Assembly: GCF_026409565.1 (NCBI RefSeq)
Contig: NZ_CP112881.1
Span: 3,045,501-3,109,500 of the forward strand
Direction of reading: 5' to 3'
DNA length: 64,000 bases
Source of the DNA: Sneathiella aquimaris
GTDB lineage: Bacteria > Pseudomonadota > Alphaproteobacteria > Sneathiellales > Sneathiellaceae
Positions 36,017-44,595 of the stretch are shown piece after piece (position 1 is the first letter of the stretch; the number at the start of each line of letters is the position of its first letter). Made by a program: the position numbers and the translations under genes. Under the pieces are notes generated by a model, which saw only the letters and a program-made list of their open reading frames with translations, had not been told where the DNA came from and searched no databases.

Positions 36017-37159
36017 TTATAGGGTGATTTCTGTACCACTCTCTTTAACAAAAAGATGAGTGCATCCGAGGCGCGTTGCCTCGACTTCGTTCTTCTGTTC
36101 CTGTTTCAAACCGCAAACCGTGATCCAGCCATCAACGCGATACTGCCTGGCTTTCGCCCGGTCCGTTCCAAACGGAATATAAATCTTCTTCTCTTTCTTT
36201 CTCGCTGGAACCGCCCGCAGAACGCTATCCAGAAAAAGAGTAAATCCTGTTGCCGTTTCGCCGTCTACCAGATGATATCGGCCCCCGCGCCCCAATTCAC
36301 CACGCACATTTCGGGCAAACAGGGTAAAACTTATTCCGGTTTGATATTCAAAGCCCCGATACTCGCCCGGATCAATCGTCAATTCGAGATCCGGAGACGC
36401 TTCCTTCAAGGTTTCAACCAAGATCTGAAGATCTTTAATCTGCCGGGACGACTGTTCTGGCAGGTCAAGGGTTGTCAATTTTTTAAGGGCAAGATCGGCA
36501 GGGCCTGCTGCATGCAGCAGACTATTCAGGATCGGTGAAAGCACGTCGCCAAAATTATCAAGGACGGCCGCGTCCTTTTGATCGAGCGCCTCACGCGCCT
36601 CCTTGGTTTGCTCGGCATCGATCCCCAATTCCTGGCAGATGGTCGGAAGCAATGTCGGTAAGGTTAGATCAATGGAACATTCGTCAATATGCAGCTGATC
36701 CAGTGCTTCAGCAGCAAGAAGAATGAGTTCTGCATCTGCTGATATTTCCGGGGCACCGATCAACTCGACACCGGCCTGTGCAAACTGGCGTTCGGGTCGA
36801 AGCTGGCTGCCATAAACCCGAAGAACCTGTCCTGCATAAGACAGTCTTAATGGTCTGGCTTCCTGTTTCATACGGGTTGTTGCGACACGCGCAACCTGCA
36901 AGGTGATATCGGTTCGAATACCCATCATTCGATGGGAAACCGGATCCATCACCCGAAACATCTTGGAAGACAGTGCTTCGCCTGCACCTTCCAGAAGATG
37001 TTCTTCAAACTCGATAAGAGGAGGCTTAACCCTTTGATAGCCGTTTGCAGTGAAAACACCCATAAGGGCCTCACTAACCTCGGCTTCGGCGGCGGCGGCG
37101 GGCGGTAACATGTCAGCCAATCCAGCTGGCAGTAGCCCTTTTTTGGAATAATTATTCAT
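36017..37159 (-). CDS. hisZ: ATP phosphoribosyltransferase regulatory subunit
   Basis: A 380-residue histidyl-tRNA synthetase paralogue that lacks the anticodon-binding domain. It activates the short-form HisG in the first step of histidine synthesis. HisRS-like motifs are [32 protein letters not shown] and the motif-2 region [14 protein letters not shown], then [30 protein letters not shown] near residue 265 is also typical. ATG at 37159 is used; a GTG lies one codon before. Length and purA linkage argue for HisZ and against HisS. hisG is not in the window. Confidence 0.93.
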   Translation of the reverse strand: MNNYSKKGLLPAGLADMLPPAAAAEAEVSEALMGVFTANGYQRVKPPLIEFEEHLLEGAGEALSSKMFRVMDPVSHRMMGIRTDITLQVARVATTRMKQEARPLRLSYAGQVLRVYGSQLRPERQFAQAGVELIGAPEISADAELILLAAEALDQLHIDECSIDLTLPTLLPTICQELGIDAEQTKEAREALDQKDAAVLDNFGDVLSPILNSLLHAAGPADLALKKLTTLDLPEQSSRQIKDLQILVETLKEASPDLELTIDPGEYRGFEYQTGISFTLFARNVRGELGRGGRYHLVDGETATGFTLFLDSVLRAVPARKKEKKIYIPFGTDRAKARQYRVDGWITVCGLKQEQKNEVEATRLGCTHLFVKESGTEITL

Positions 37160-37206
37160 CACATGGGCTTATAAAGCATATTTCACAAGAATGTGCCAAC
37201 AAGAAC

Positions 37207-37245
37207 AATAAAGAAGCGGCACTTTTTAGGTGCCGCTTCTTTATT
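37207..37245 (-). terminator. serA intrinsic terminator
   Basis: A perfect 16-bp inverted repeat (37207-37222 and 37230-37245, core AAGCGGCAC / GTGCCGCTT) with a seven-base loop lies 33 bases after the serA stop. It is A/T-rich at the base of the stem on both sides. It separates the serC-serA and hisZ-purA units. Confidence 0.88.
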
Positions 37246-37278
37246 TTTACCGTTCTTTTGCAGAAAACTGCTGTTTGA

Positions 37279-38856
37279 TTAGAACTTGAGCGATTTTACC
37301 TGCTCAACATGGGACAAAGATTGCACCTCTGCGAGCGTTTGAGCGGACAATTCCGAATCTATTTCGATCAGGGCGATGGCTTCACCCACCTCAACATTAC
37401 GGCCAAGATGGAAGGTCGCGATATTAACACCAGCGGAACCAAGCAATGTTCCAAGAGAACCAATAAAACCAGGTTTATCCTTATTGGTAACATACAGCAT
37501 GTGCGGACCGAGTTCTGCTTCCATGCTGATCCCTTTGATACTGACAATGCGCGGACTTTTATCACCATACAGAGTACCCGCAATGTCGCGGCTGCGTTGT
37601 TCCGTTGTAACTGTGACCCGGATCAGTGTCTGATAATCATCCGCCTTGTCATTAATGCTTTCCATGACGTCGATGCCGCGTTCTTTTGCAACAACGGGTG
37701 CGTTGACCATATTAACACTATCAAGCAATGGACCCAATAACCCTTGCAGAATGATGGATGTCAGCGGCTTGATGTTCAAACCTGCCGCCTGACCTTCATA
37801 TTCCACATGAACTTTTTTCAGGCCGCTTTCCGTTACCTGACCAGCAAAACCACCAAGCTGTTTTGCAAGATCCATATAAGGCTTCAGCTTCGGTGCTTCT
37901 TCCGCCGTTACAGAAGGCATATTCAACGCATTCGTCACAGACCCCACCAGAAGATAATCTGCCATCTGTTCTGCAACCTGAATGGCTACATTGACTTGTG
38001 CCTCATTCGTTGAGGCTCCCAAATGTGGTGTACAAACAACATTTTCGACACCAAACAGCACATTTTCAGTCGCGGGCTCTACCGCATACACGTCCACAGC
38101 CGCACCGGCAACTTTACCGCTTACAAGGGCAGCTTTTAAGTCATCTTCGACGATCAAACCGCCACGGGCACAGTTGATGATCCGTACACCATCTTTCATT
38201 TTGGCAATATTTTCGGCATTGATGATATTGCGCGTGCCATCGGTAATTGGCGTGTGCAGAGAAATGTAATCCGCTTTCGCGAACAGTTCATCCAGCTCTA
38301 CTTTTTCAACGCCTAATTCCACAGCCCGTTCTGGGGACAGAAACGGATCGAAAGCCACAACTTTCATCTTAAGGCCAATGGCACGATCAGCAACAATCGA
38401 ACCGATGTTACCGCACCCGATAATACCAAGTGTTTTACCATAGAGCTCAACACCCATGAATTTGGATTTCTCCCATTTCCCGGCCTGCGTTGACTGATTG
38501 GCGGCAGGGATATGACGAGATACGGCAAACATCATGGCAATGGCATGCTCGGCCGTTGTAATTGCGTTTCCGAACGGCGTGTTCATGACGCACACACCAG
38601 CCGCCGTTGCCGCGGGAATATCAACGTTATCGACACCGATACCAGCGCGTCCAACAACCTTAAGGTTGGTTGCCGCTTCAATGATCTCTTTCGTTGCTTT
38701 TGTCGAAGAACGAATTGCCAGCCCGTCATACTGATCGATACAGGCTTTTAATTCTTCCGGGCTCATACCGGTGATTTCGTCAACTTCTACACCGCGTTCG
38801 CGGAAAATTTCCGCAGCTTTTGGACTCATCTTGTCGGAGATAAGGACTTTAACCAT
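37279..38856 (-). CDS. serA: D-3-phosphoglycerate dehydrogenase
   Basis: A 525-residue NAD-dependent enzyme that oxidises 3-phosphoglycerate in the first step of serine synthesis. It belongs to the long form with an intervening (ASB) domain and a C-terminal ACT domain (MLYVTNKDKPGFIGSLGTLL) for serine feedback. The NAD motif is GIIGCGNIGS, and the catalytic Arg, Glu and His lie in NCARGGLIVEDD, the YAVEPA region and CTPHLGAST. The start at 38856 (MVKVLISDKMSP) is the family start; the frame open to 38931 overlaps serC. It lies 26 bases after serC, so both are one operon. Confidence 0.97.
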   Translation of the reverse strand: MVKVLISDKMSPKAAEIFRERGVEVDEITGMSPEELKACIDQYDGLAIRSSTKATKEIIEAATNLKVVGRAGIGVDNVDIPAATAAGVCVMNTPFGNAITTAEHAIAMMFAVSRHIPAANQSTQAGKWEKSKFMGVELYGKTLGIIGCGNIGSIVADRAIGLKMKVVAFDPFLSPERAVELGVEKVELDELFAKADYISLHTPITDGTRNIINAENIAKMKDGVRIINCARGGLIVEDDLKAALVSGKVAGAAVDVYAVEPATENVLFGVENVVCTPHLGASTNEAQVNVAIQVAEQMADYLLVGSVTNALNMPSVTAEEAPKLKPYMDLAKQLGGFAGQVTESGLKKVHVEYEGQAAGLNIKPLTSIILQGLLGPLLDSVNMVNAPVVAKERGIDVMESINDKADDYQTLIRVTVTTEQRSRDIAGTLYGDKSPRIVSIKGISMEAELGPHMLYVTNKDKPGFIGSLGTLLGSAGVNIATFHLGRNVEVGEAIALIEIDSELSAQTLAEVQSLSHVEQVKSLKF

Positions 38857-38882
38857 TTTCGTGATCCTTCCTGGAAGGCAGA

Positions 38883-40052
38883 TTATTTCTGGAAATTTTT
38901 CTTCAGTTCGGCATAGCCCCAGTCCAGCCAAGGCATCAGGGCCGCCAAGTCATCGGCTTCAACCGTTGCACCTGCCCAGATCCGAAGACCTGCAGGCGCA
39001 TCCCGGTAAGCACCAATGTCCAAAGCTGCTCCCTCTCCTGCAAGAATGGAAACCAACTGTTTCGCAGCTTTCGCCTGATCGTCTTCAGACAAACCAGCGA
39101 ACCAGTCATCTGTAATTTTCAAACAAACAGAACTCGGGCTTCTGATCTCTGGGTTGGTTGCCAGATAATCAAGCCAGTCTGACTGTTCAACAAAATCGGA
39201 GATAACTTTGGCGTTTGCAGTTGTCCGGGCAATCATACCCTCTTGACCGCCAATGCTTTTCGCCCATTTCAAAGCATCCAAAACATCTTCAACCGCCAAC
39301 ATGGACGGCGTATTGATTGTTTCACCTTTGAAGATACCGTCAATCAGTTTGCCGCCTTTCGTCATGCGGAAAACTTTTGGTAATGGCCAGGCGGGGGTAT
39401 AGCTTTCCAAGCGTTCAATTGCACGAGGGCTTAAAACCAGCATCCCGTGGGCAGCCTCACTGCCTAACACCTTCTGCCAGGACCAGGTCACCACATCGAG
39501 TTTTTCCCATGGCATTTCCATGGCAAAGACAGCCGATGTCGCGTCACAGATTGATAGACCTTCCCGGTCGTCTGCAATCCAGTCGCCATTTGGCACGCGA
39601 ACACCAGATGTTGTTCCGTTCCAAGTGAAGACGACATCCCTATTCCAGTCAGTCGCGTTCAAATCCGGAAGCTCACCATATCCGGCTGTCACTACTTCCG
39701 CATCGGCCAGTTTCAACTGTTTGACAACATCTGTTGCCCAACCGGAACCAAAACTTTCCCACGCAAGAATTGTTGAAGGGCGTGCACCCAACAGCGACCA
39801 TAACGCCATTTCAACAGCGCCGGTATCTGAACCCGGAACAATCCCGATTTTGTAATCATCTGGAATGCCCAACAGCGTGCGATGCTCATCAATCACAGCT
39901 TTCAGGCGCGCTTTTCCTTCAGCGGCCCGATGAGACCGGCCGAGAAATGCATTTTCAAGAACTTGGGGGGACCATCCGGGGCGTTTTGCGCAAGGGCCGG
40001 ATGAAAATAGAGGAGAGTTAGGGCGTCTCTCCGGACGCAATTCTTCTGTCAT
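38883..40052 (-). CDS. serC: phosphoserine aminotransferase
   Basis: A 389-residue PLP enzyme converting 3-phosphohydroxypyruvate to phosphoserine with glutamate. It is the alphaproteobacterial type ([18 protein letters not shown] near the N-terminus). The PLP lysine is in [17 protein letters not shown], and the substrate-binding stretch is [15 protein letters not shown]. It is the first gene of the serC-serA operon. The mRNA leader carries two hairpins, the second placing the ribosome binding site GGAAGG in its loop, and a good promoter lies upstream. Confidence 0.96.
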   Translation of the reverse strand: MTEELRPERRPNSPLFSSGPCAKRPGWSPQVLENAFLGRSHRAAEGKARLKAVIDEHRTLLGIPDDYKIGIVPGSDTGAVEMALWSLLGARPSTILAWESFGSGWATDVVKQLKLADAEVVTAGYGELPDLNATDWNRDVVFTWNGTTSGVRVPNGDWIADDREGLSICDATSAVFAMEMPWEKLDVVTWSWQKVLGSEAAHGMLVLSPRAIERLESYTPAWPLPKVFRMTKGGKLIDGIFKGETINTPSMLAVEDVLDALKWAKSIGGQEGMIARTTANAKVISDFVEQSDWLDYLATNPEIRSPSSVCLKITDDWFAGLSEDDQAKAAKQLVSILAGEGAALDIGAYRDAPAGLRIWAGATVEADDLAALMPWLDWGYAELKKNFQK

Positions 40053-40058
40053 AATAAA

Positions 40059-40096
40059 CTAAACCTTCCAGTCTAGAGCATCCCGGTGGGGGGATG
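40059..40096 (-). promoter_or_regulatory. two-hairpin serC leader, serC RNA motif-like
   Basis: On the - strand, CATCCC/GGGATG form a six-bp hairpin (40096-40079). Directly after it, CTAGAC/GTTTAG form a second one (40076-40059, with one G-U pair) whose loop TGGAAG overlaps the ribosome binding site GGAAGG. The ATG follows at 40052. A cis-regulatory serC RNA motif with hairpins next to the start codon is known in Alphaproteobacteria; the match is from memory of that layout. Confidence 0.6.
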
Positions 40097-40109
40097 TGGC
40101 CCGCCGCAG

Positions 40110-40137
40110 ACATTAGGGATCGAAATCAACTTGTCAA
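40110..40137 (-). promoter_or_regulatory. serC promoter
   Basis: On the - strand a perfect TTGACA (40137-40132) is followed after 16 bases by TAATGT (40115-40110). Transcription would begin near 40103, just before the leader hairpins, leaving a 5' leader of about 50 bases. Confidence 0.6.
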
Positions 40138-40264
40138 TTAATTTTTGCTGCAGCGCGAAAAGAATAATCTGACGGAGAAAATTTGATCTCGAATTCCGGA
40201 TATTTAATAACCTTGAAATCAGGAAACTCCGGGAACCCAGAAATCTAAATTCAAGAGGTCCTGC

Positions 40265-40744
40265 ATGAGCTCAATAAAATACACCCCCTTGCCACCTGAA
40301 ATTGTAGAAAAACTGCGAACGAATGGCCGTGATGCTCATGGCAACCCACCCGAGCATTTCATCTCTGACGGAGACGGGCTCCCCTGTCGTCATTGCCTGA
40401 ATTTTATCGCTCAGGGAGAGCCGTATCTTGTCCTCTCCTACAAACCTTTTTCAACGAGCCAACCCTATGCCGAGCAAGGTCCTATTTTCCTGCATGCCAA
40501 CAAATGTGATTCTTTTGACGCCTCACAATCCCGGCCTCCAATCCTTTCAGAAAACGGTGCCATTCTGATCCGGGGCTACACTGATGAGGAGAGAATCATA
40601 TATGGAACGGGCCAGATAATTGCTAAACACGATCTGGAAAAATCAGCGGCGGCCCTGTTCGATCGCGCGGAAGTCGCGTTTATTCACGTTCGCTCAGCGA
40701 CCAATAATTGTTTTCAATTTCGTGTTGATCGCACACCTAGCTAG
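40265..40744 (+). CDS. DUF1203 family protein
   Basis: A 159-residue soluble protein of the DUF1203 family. The family pattern includes PCRHCLNFIAQGEPYLVLSY, then QGPIFLHANKC and VRSATNNCFQFRVDR at the C-terminus. Cys-x2-Cys (about residues 42-45) and the HANKC stretch could bind a metal. No function is established for the family. The ATG is preceded by AGAGGTC. It is divergent from serC and followed by a 100-base gap before the tandem aminotransferases. Confidence 0.82.
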   Translation: MSSIKYTPLPPEIVEKLRTNGRDAHGNPPEHFISDGDGLPCRHCLNFIAQGEPYLVLSYKPFSTSQPYAEQGPIFLHANKCDSFDASQSRPPILSENGAILIRGYTDEERIIYGTGQIIAKHDLEKSAAALFDRAEVAFIHVRSATNNCFQFRVDRTPS

Positions 40745-40844
40745 CTTAAGATCAAGTTTATTGTCTTCGATACAATAAAAAGACTAAAAAAAATGCTGGA
40801 TATACATCAAAATTGCCCCTTACTTGCTAAACTTGAGGTGCCTG

Positions 40845-41990
40845 ATGTTATCCAGCCAACGCTCCCTTTTCGATATACCCGATGATATTTGCTATTTTAA
40901 TTGCGGATACATGTCCCCGCTTTTGAAATCTGTGGCCAAGGCTGGTGTTGAAGGAGTGATGAAAAAGGCCACCCCATGGACATTGACACCTACAGATTTT
41001 TTCACTGAATCCAATGCAGCCCGCAACCTGTTCGCTCAGTTGATAAATGCTAAGGCTACTGACATCGCCATCATTCCATCCGCGTCTTACGGTATTTCAG
41101 TAGCAGCGAAAAATCTGAAGATAGAGGGCGACCAGCATATCCTTGTGCTCAATGATCAGTTTCCATCCAATATTTATAGTTGGCAGGAACTCTGTAAAGA
41201 AACCAGCGCGCACATCAAGACGATTGCACAACCCTTGGATCATGATTGGACATCGGCTGTTCTGGGCGCCATTACGCCGAAAACGGCAATTGCCGCCCTT
41301 CCCAATTGTCTTTGGACAGATGGTGGTTTACTGGATCTTGAAAAAATTGGCGAAAAACTCCGCTCGGTTGGAGCAAAGCTTGTCCTTGATGTCACACAGT
41401 CCTTGGGGGCCATGCCATTGGACATCCAAAAGGTTCAACCGGATTTTCTAATCGCAGCGTCCTATAAGTGGCTTTTGGGTCCCTATTCCGTCGGGTTTCT
41501 GTATGCAGCTCCGCACCAGCAGAACGGATTACCGATTGAGCATAACTGGCTGAACCGAAAAGGATCTGAAGACTTTTCAAAACTGGTTGATTACCAAGAT
41601 GACTTTCAGCTGGGCGCCGTTCGTTTTGACATGGGCCAGCGTGCAAATTTCGCGTTAATGCCAATGGCCGTTGAAGCCTTGCGACAAATCCTTGAATGGG
41701 GGGTCGCTGAAATATACGAAACATTGACTCACCGAACCGGTGAAATTGCTGAATATGGTACAAAACTTGGCCTGGCCTCAGTTCCTCTAAAATACCGGGC
41801 TGGCCACTTTTTAGGTCTTGAGTTTAAGGGCGGTGTCCCGGAAACCCTGTTAAAGCAACTGGCAGCGGATAATATTTTCGTGTCAGCACGTGGAAACTCT
41901 TTAAGGGTTACACCGCATCTTTATAATACTGATCACGATGCAGACAGGCTACTGAACGCTTTGAAAAAACATCTGGGAAAGATATCCTGA
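40845..41990 (+). CDS. class V aminotransferase-fold PLP enzyme, copy 1
   Basis: A 381-residue PLP enzyme of the cysteine desulfurase/isopenicillin epimerase-like branch. The N-terminus DICYFNCGYMSPLLKSV aligns with the family start. The PLP-binding Asp is in KLVLDVTQSLGAMPLD and the Schiff-base lysine in AASYKWLLGPYSVGFLY. The desulfurase catalytic Cys loop is not evident, so sulfur transfer is unlikely. ATG at 40845 is preceded by GAGGTG; a TTG at 40824 is weaker. It is followed after one base by a related gene, probably as an operon. The reaction is unknown. Confidence 0.82.
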   Translation: MLSSQRSLFDIPDDICYFNCGYMSPLLKSVAKAGVEGVMKKATPWTLTPTDFFTESNAARNLFAQLINAKATDIAIIPSASYGISVAAKNLKIEGDQHILVLNDQFPSNIYSWQELCKETSAHIKTIAQPLDHDWTSAVLGAITPKTAIAALPNCLWTDGGLLDLEKIGEKLRSVGAKLVLDVTQSLGAMPLDIQKVQPDFLIAASYKWLLGPYSVGFLYAAPHQQNGLPIEHNWLNRKGSEDFSKLVDYQDDFQLGAVRFDMGQRANFALMPMAVEALRQILEWGVAEIYETLTHRTGEIAEYGTKLGLASVPLKYRAGHFLGLEFKGGVPETLLKQLAADNIFVSARGNSLRVTPHLYNTDHDADRLLNALKKHLGKIS

Positions 41991-41991
41991 C

Positions 41992-43164
41992 ATGACGCTT
42001 GATCTTAACAAAATCCGCCAAGATACCCCCGGCACACAAAACCATATTCATCTTAACAATGCGGGTTCAGCCTTGATGCCCCTGCCGGTATACCGTGCTG
42101 TTGTTGACCATCTTGACCTGGAGATGGAAATCGGGGGTTACGAGGCCCACGCACGAGCCCAATTTGCCTATGAACGGGTATATGATGCTCTCTCAGAGCT
42201 GATCAATGCAGAGCGGTCAGAAATTGCGTTGGTTGAAAACGCTACAGTCGGATGGCTTATGGGGTTTCATGGACTGCAATTTAAAGCTGGTGACCGGATT
42301 CTGACGGCCGAGGCTGAATATGCCAGCAATGTGATTTCCTATCTCCAGGTCAAACAGAAGTTTGGTGTTGAAATTGACGTTGTCCCCAGTGATGAAACCG
42401 GGCAAATCGATGTTCTTGAACTGGAAAACAGAATCACGGATAAAACCAGACTGATTTCAATCAGCCATATTCCAACAAATGGAGGATTGATCAATCCTGC
42501 AGAAGCCGTGGGCAAAATTGCTAAGAAATATAACATCCCATATCTTTTGGATGCCTGCCAGTCTGTTGGACAAATCCCTGTCGACGTTGAAAAAATCGGC
42601 TGTGACATGCTATCTGCAACAGGCCGAAAATATTTGCGAGGTCCCCGCGGTACAGGCTTTTTGTATGTTCGAAGTGGCTTCCTCGAATGTCTGGAACCTC
42701 CGTTTCTAGATTTACATAGCGCAACATGGACGTCTCACGACAGTTACGAAATGCGGAGTGATGCCCGGCGATTTGAAAACTGGGAAAGTAATTTTGCGGC
42801 GCAAATCGGATTAGGGGTTGCTGTTGACTACCTTCTGGATATCGGGGTAGACGCAGCTTCTGACAGGCTTTGTGCCCTGGCGGCAACAGCGCGGGAGCAA
42901 CTGTCGTCTCTCAACGGCGTAACCGTTCAGGATATTGGCCAAAAGAAAGGCGGTATGGTCACTTTTTCCCACAATCGGCTTTCAGCGGAAGAAATCAAGG
43001 CCGCCTTGGCGCGCGATAACATCAATGTATCAACCTCTTCGGTTTCGTCGACCCGTTTCGATATGGAACGTCGCAAGTTACCAACCTTGGTACGCGCATC
43101 TTTCCACTATTATAACTCTGAAGACGAGCTTGCGACTTTCATTCAGAAAGTTGCAGCCTTATAA
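41992..43164 (+). CDS. class V aminotransferase-fold PLP enzyme, copy 2
   Basis: A 390-residue paralogue of the preceding protein. It shows HIHLNNAGSALMPLPVY at the N-terminus, the PLP-binding Asp in YLLDACQSVGQIPVDV, and the Schiff-base lysine in SATGRKYLRGPRGTGFLYV. Two class V enzymes in tandem with one base between them suggest a heterodimer or successive steps on the same substrate. They are too divergent to be a recent duplication: the N-termini, the region after the lysine and the C-termini differ. No Cys at the desulfurase position is apparent. A hairpin that may be a terminator follows. Confidence 0.82.
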   Translation: MTLDLNKIRQDTPGTQNHIHLNNAGSALMPLPVYRAVVDHLDLEMEIGGYEAHARAQFAYERVYDALSELINAERSEIALVENATVGWLMGFHGLQFKAGDRILTAEAEYASNVISYLQVKQKFGVEIDVVPSDETGQIDVLELENRITDKTRLISISHIPTNGGLINPAEAVGKIAKKYNIPYLLDACQSVGQIPVDVEKIGCDMLSATGRKYLRGPRGTGFLYVRSGFLECLEPPFLDLHSATWTSHDSYEMRSDARRFENWESNFAAQIGLGVAVDYLLDIGVDAASDRLCALAATAREQLSSLNGVTVQDIGQKKGGMVTFSHNRLSAEEIKAALARDNINVSTSSVSSTRFDMERRKLPTLVRASFHYYNSEDELATFIQKVAAL

Positions 43165-43177
43165 GCCCCAAATCGAT

Positions 43178-43221
43178 GCAATTTTCCAGTCTTCACAATT
43201 CCGTCAGAAGACTGGAATTGC
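43178..43221 (+). terminator. probable terminator after the aminotransferase pair
   Basis: Arms GCAATT-TT-CCAGTCTTC (43178-43194) and GAAGACTGG-AATTGC (43207-43221) form about 15 pairs with a two-base bulge and a 12-base loop, followed by TTGGGTTTT. The hairpin is strong but the T-tract is poor. Confidence 0.55.
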
Positions 43222-43239
43222 TTGGGTTTTAGGCATAAA

Positions 43240-43254
43240 TTAAGAGTTTGTTAA
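43240..43254. promoter_or_regulatory. CtrA-type binding site (TTAA-N7-TTAA)
   Basis: A perfect TTAA-GAGTTTG-TTAA lies 72 bases upstream of the Gln-rich protein gene and just after the terminator of the aminotransferase pair. The second TTAA is at a position where it could overlap a -35 element for the downstream pair. Confidence 0.55.
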
Positions 43255-43326
43255 GGAATTTATATTAGGAATACGGTACTTAGCCAGAAGGCGAACAACG
43301 GTATAGAATTTCCGAAAGGTGAGTAT

Positions 43327-43773
43327 ATGTTACCCACATCCATTGGCTCCCAGACAGGAGGCATCCAACCTTCTGTACTGGTTCAGAAGCCAGAAACGGA
43401 CCAACAATTTGCGGAAGCCGAAAAAGCAAAAGCAGCAAGCCCTGCGCCGCAAAATACTTCGCAGCCCCCTGTACCAGCCACAACGGGAGTCTCGATCTCC
43501 GTTGAAGCGGTGACCGCCCTACAACAGGTACAAGAAGCAAATACAACTGAAGCCCGCAATGAAGTTCGCCGTGATGACGCCTCAAATGCACAGGCATCTG
43601 TGCAGCAACAGCAGCAGTCTGATCAGGTAACTGAGCAACAGGCAACCCGTTCCGATCAACCTGTACAGCAGGTAACAGAAGATCGATATGAGGCCCGCGC
43701 CGAGATCGCTTCAGGTGAAGAGACAGACGGTGCCGGTCGTTCCGCACGCAATCCGTTAAACCTCCAGATTTAA
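43327..43773 (+). CDS. Gln/Ala/Pro-rich low-complexity protein
   Basis: A 148-residue protein without a recognised family, signal peptide or membrane segment. It is rich in Gln, Ala, Thr and Pro, with a run of consecutive Gln (about residues 98-102) and an acidic C-terminal part (AEIASGEETDGAGRSARNPL). It is likely intrinsically disordered. ATG at 43327 is preceded by AAAGGTGAG. It lies 16 bases before the SprA-like gene, and both begin with similar Ser/Gly/Pro-rich tails, so they are probably an operon with a shared job, perhaps at the cell surface or in secretion. A CtrA-type site lies upstream. Confidence 0.7.
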   Translation: MLPTSIGSQTGGIQPSVLVQKPETDQQFAEAEKAKAASPAPQNTSQPPVPATTGVSISVEAVTALQQVQEANTTEARNEVRRDDASNAQASVQQQQQSDQVTEQQATRSDQPVQQVTEDRYEARAEIASGEETDGAGRSARNPLNLQI

Positions 43774-43789
43774 TCCAGGCCTCCTCGGA

Positions 43790-44584
43790 ATGATGATTTC
43801 CCAGGCTTCATTCGTTCCGCCCCCAACCGTCCCCTCTTCGGTTGGGACCGCAGCACAACCCACTGCGGCAGCAGGCGCACGCCCAGCAGCCGTTATCCCT
43901 GAAAACCAAACCGTTATCGCGACGGCCAAAAGCCCGTCAGTAAAAGCAGATAATTCTCCTCTGCTTTCACTTTCCAATGAGGTATTCAGCGCACTTCATG
44001 AGGACCGTAACCACAATCCTGCCATTGAGGGGGCTGAACATATGCCTGAAGAACCCGCAGAAAACAAAAATCCGGTATCTTCCAAAATCGAGACTACAGA
44101 TCCATCTGGATTAACAGAAGCGGAGCAAGAACAGGTGGAAACTCTGGAACGGCGGGATCGAGAAGTCAGGAACCACGAACAAGCTCATGCAGCTGCCGGC
44201 GGGCAATATGCAGGGTCTCCGAGTTACGAGTATCAAACAGGTCCAGACAATCAACGATATGCCGTTGGCGGTGAAGTAAAAATTGATACAGCACCCATAG
44301 CAGGAGATCCAGCGGCTACAATCACTAAAATGGACGTGGTCATACGGGCCGCGCTGGCCCCGGCAGAACCCTCTGGTCAAGATAAGGCCGTAGCGGCTGC
44401 AGCATCCCAGCGACGCGCAGAAGCACAGGCCGAATTAAGTGCTCAACGTCAGGCTGAACTCTCTGGTAATCTTGAAGAGGCAACAAAATCCGTCAATACC
44501 GGTCCATCAGGCGCGCCCGTTTCAGAGAGAGAACGGCCAAAGTCAACGGTTGATCCTAGTGCCATAACGGACCTGTTCGCTTAA
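43790..44584 (+). CDS. SprA-related putative metalloprotease (CJM1_0395-like)
   Basis: A 264-residue protein with a disordered Pro/Ala-rich N-terminal half (about 1-110) and a conserved C-terminal domain. The domain carries NHEQAHAAAGGQYAGSPSYE (about 125-144), a HExxH zinc-protease-like motif, then QRYAVGGEVKIDTAPI and ALAPAEPSGQDKAVAAAASQ. This matches the bacterial SprA-related family, described only as a putative metalloprotease. The tail is Ala/Gln/Arg-rich. There is no signal peptide, so export, if any, is non-classical. ATG codons at 43790 and 43793 both fit. It converges on thiD 11 bases away. Confidence 0.78.
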   Translation: MMISQASFVPPPTVPSSVGTAAQPTAAAGARPAAVIPENQTVIATAKSPSVKADNSPLLSLSNEVFSALHEDRNHNPAIEGAEHMPEEPAENKNPVSSKIETTDPSGLTEAEQEQVETLERRDREVRNHEQAHAAAGGQYAGSPSYEYQTGPDNQRYAVGGEVKIDTAPIAGDPAATITKMDVVIRAALAPAEPSGQDKAVAAAASQRRAEAQAELSAQRQAELSGNLEEATKSVNTGPSGAPVSERERPKSTVDPSAITDLFA

Positions 44585-44595
44585 TCGCCCCCCCT

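Noticed and set aside
36017-37159. Histidyl-tRNA synthetase
   Set aside because: The protein lacks the anticodon-binding domain and is linked to purA, as hisZ is; it is the HisG regulatory subunit.
40745-40844. Near-match to a CtrA box (TTAA-N7-TTTA) before the aminotransferase pair
   Set aside because: It has one mismatch, and imperfect boxes are frequent in AT-rich gaps, so it was not counted with the four perfect sites.
40845-43164. Cysteine desulfurases (IscS/SufS)
   Set aside because: No isc or suf genes are near and no catalytic Cys loop could be identified, so only the fold class is claimed.
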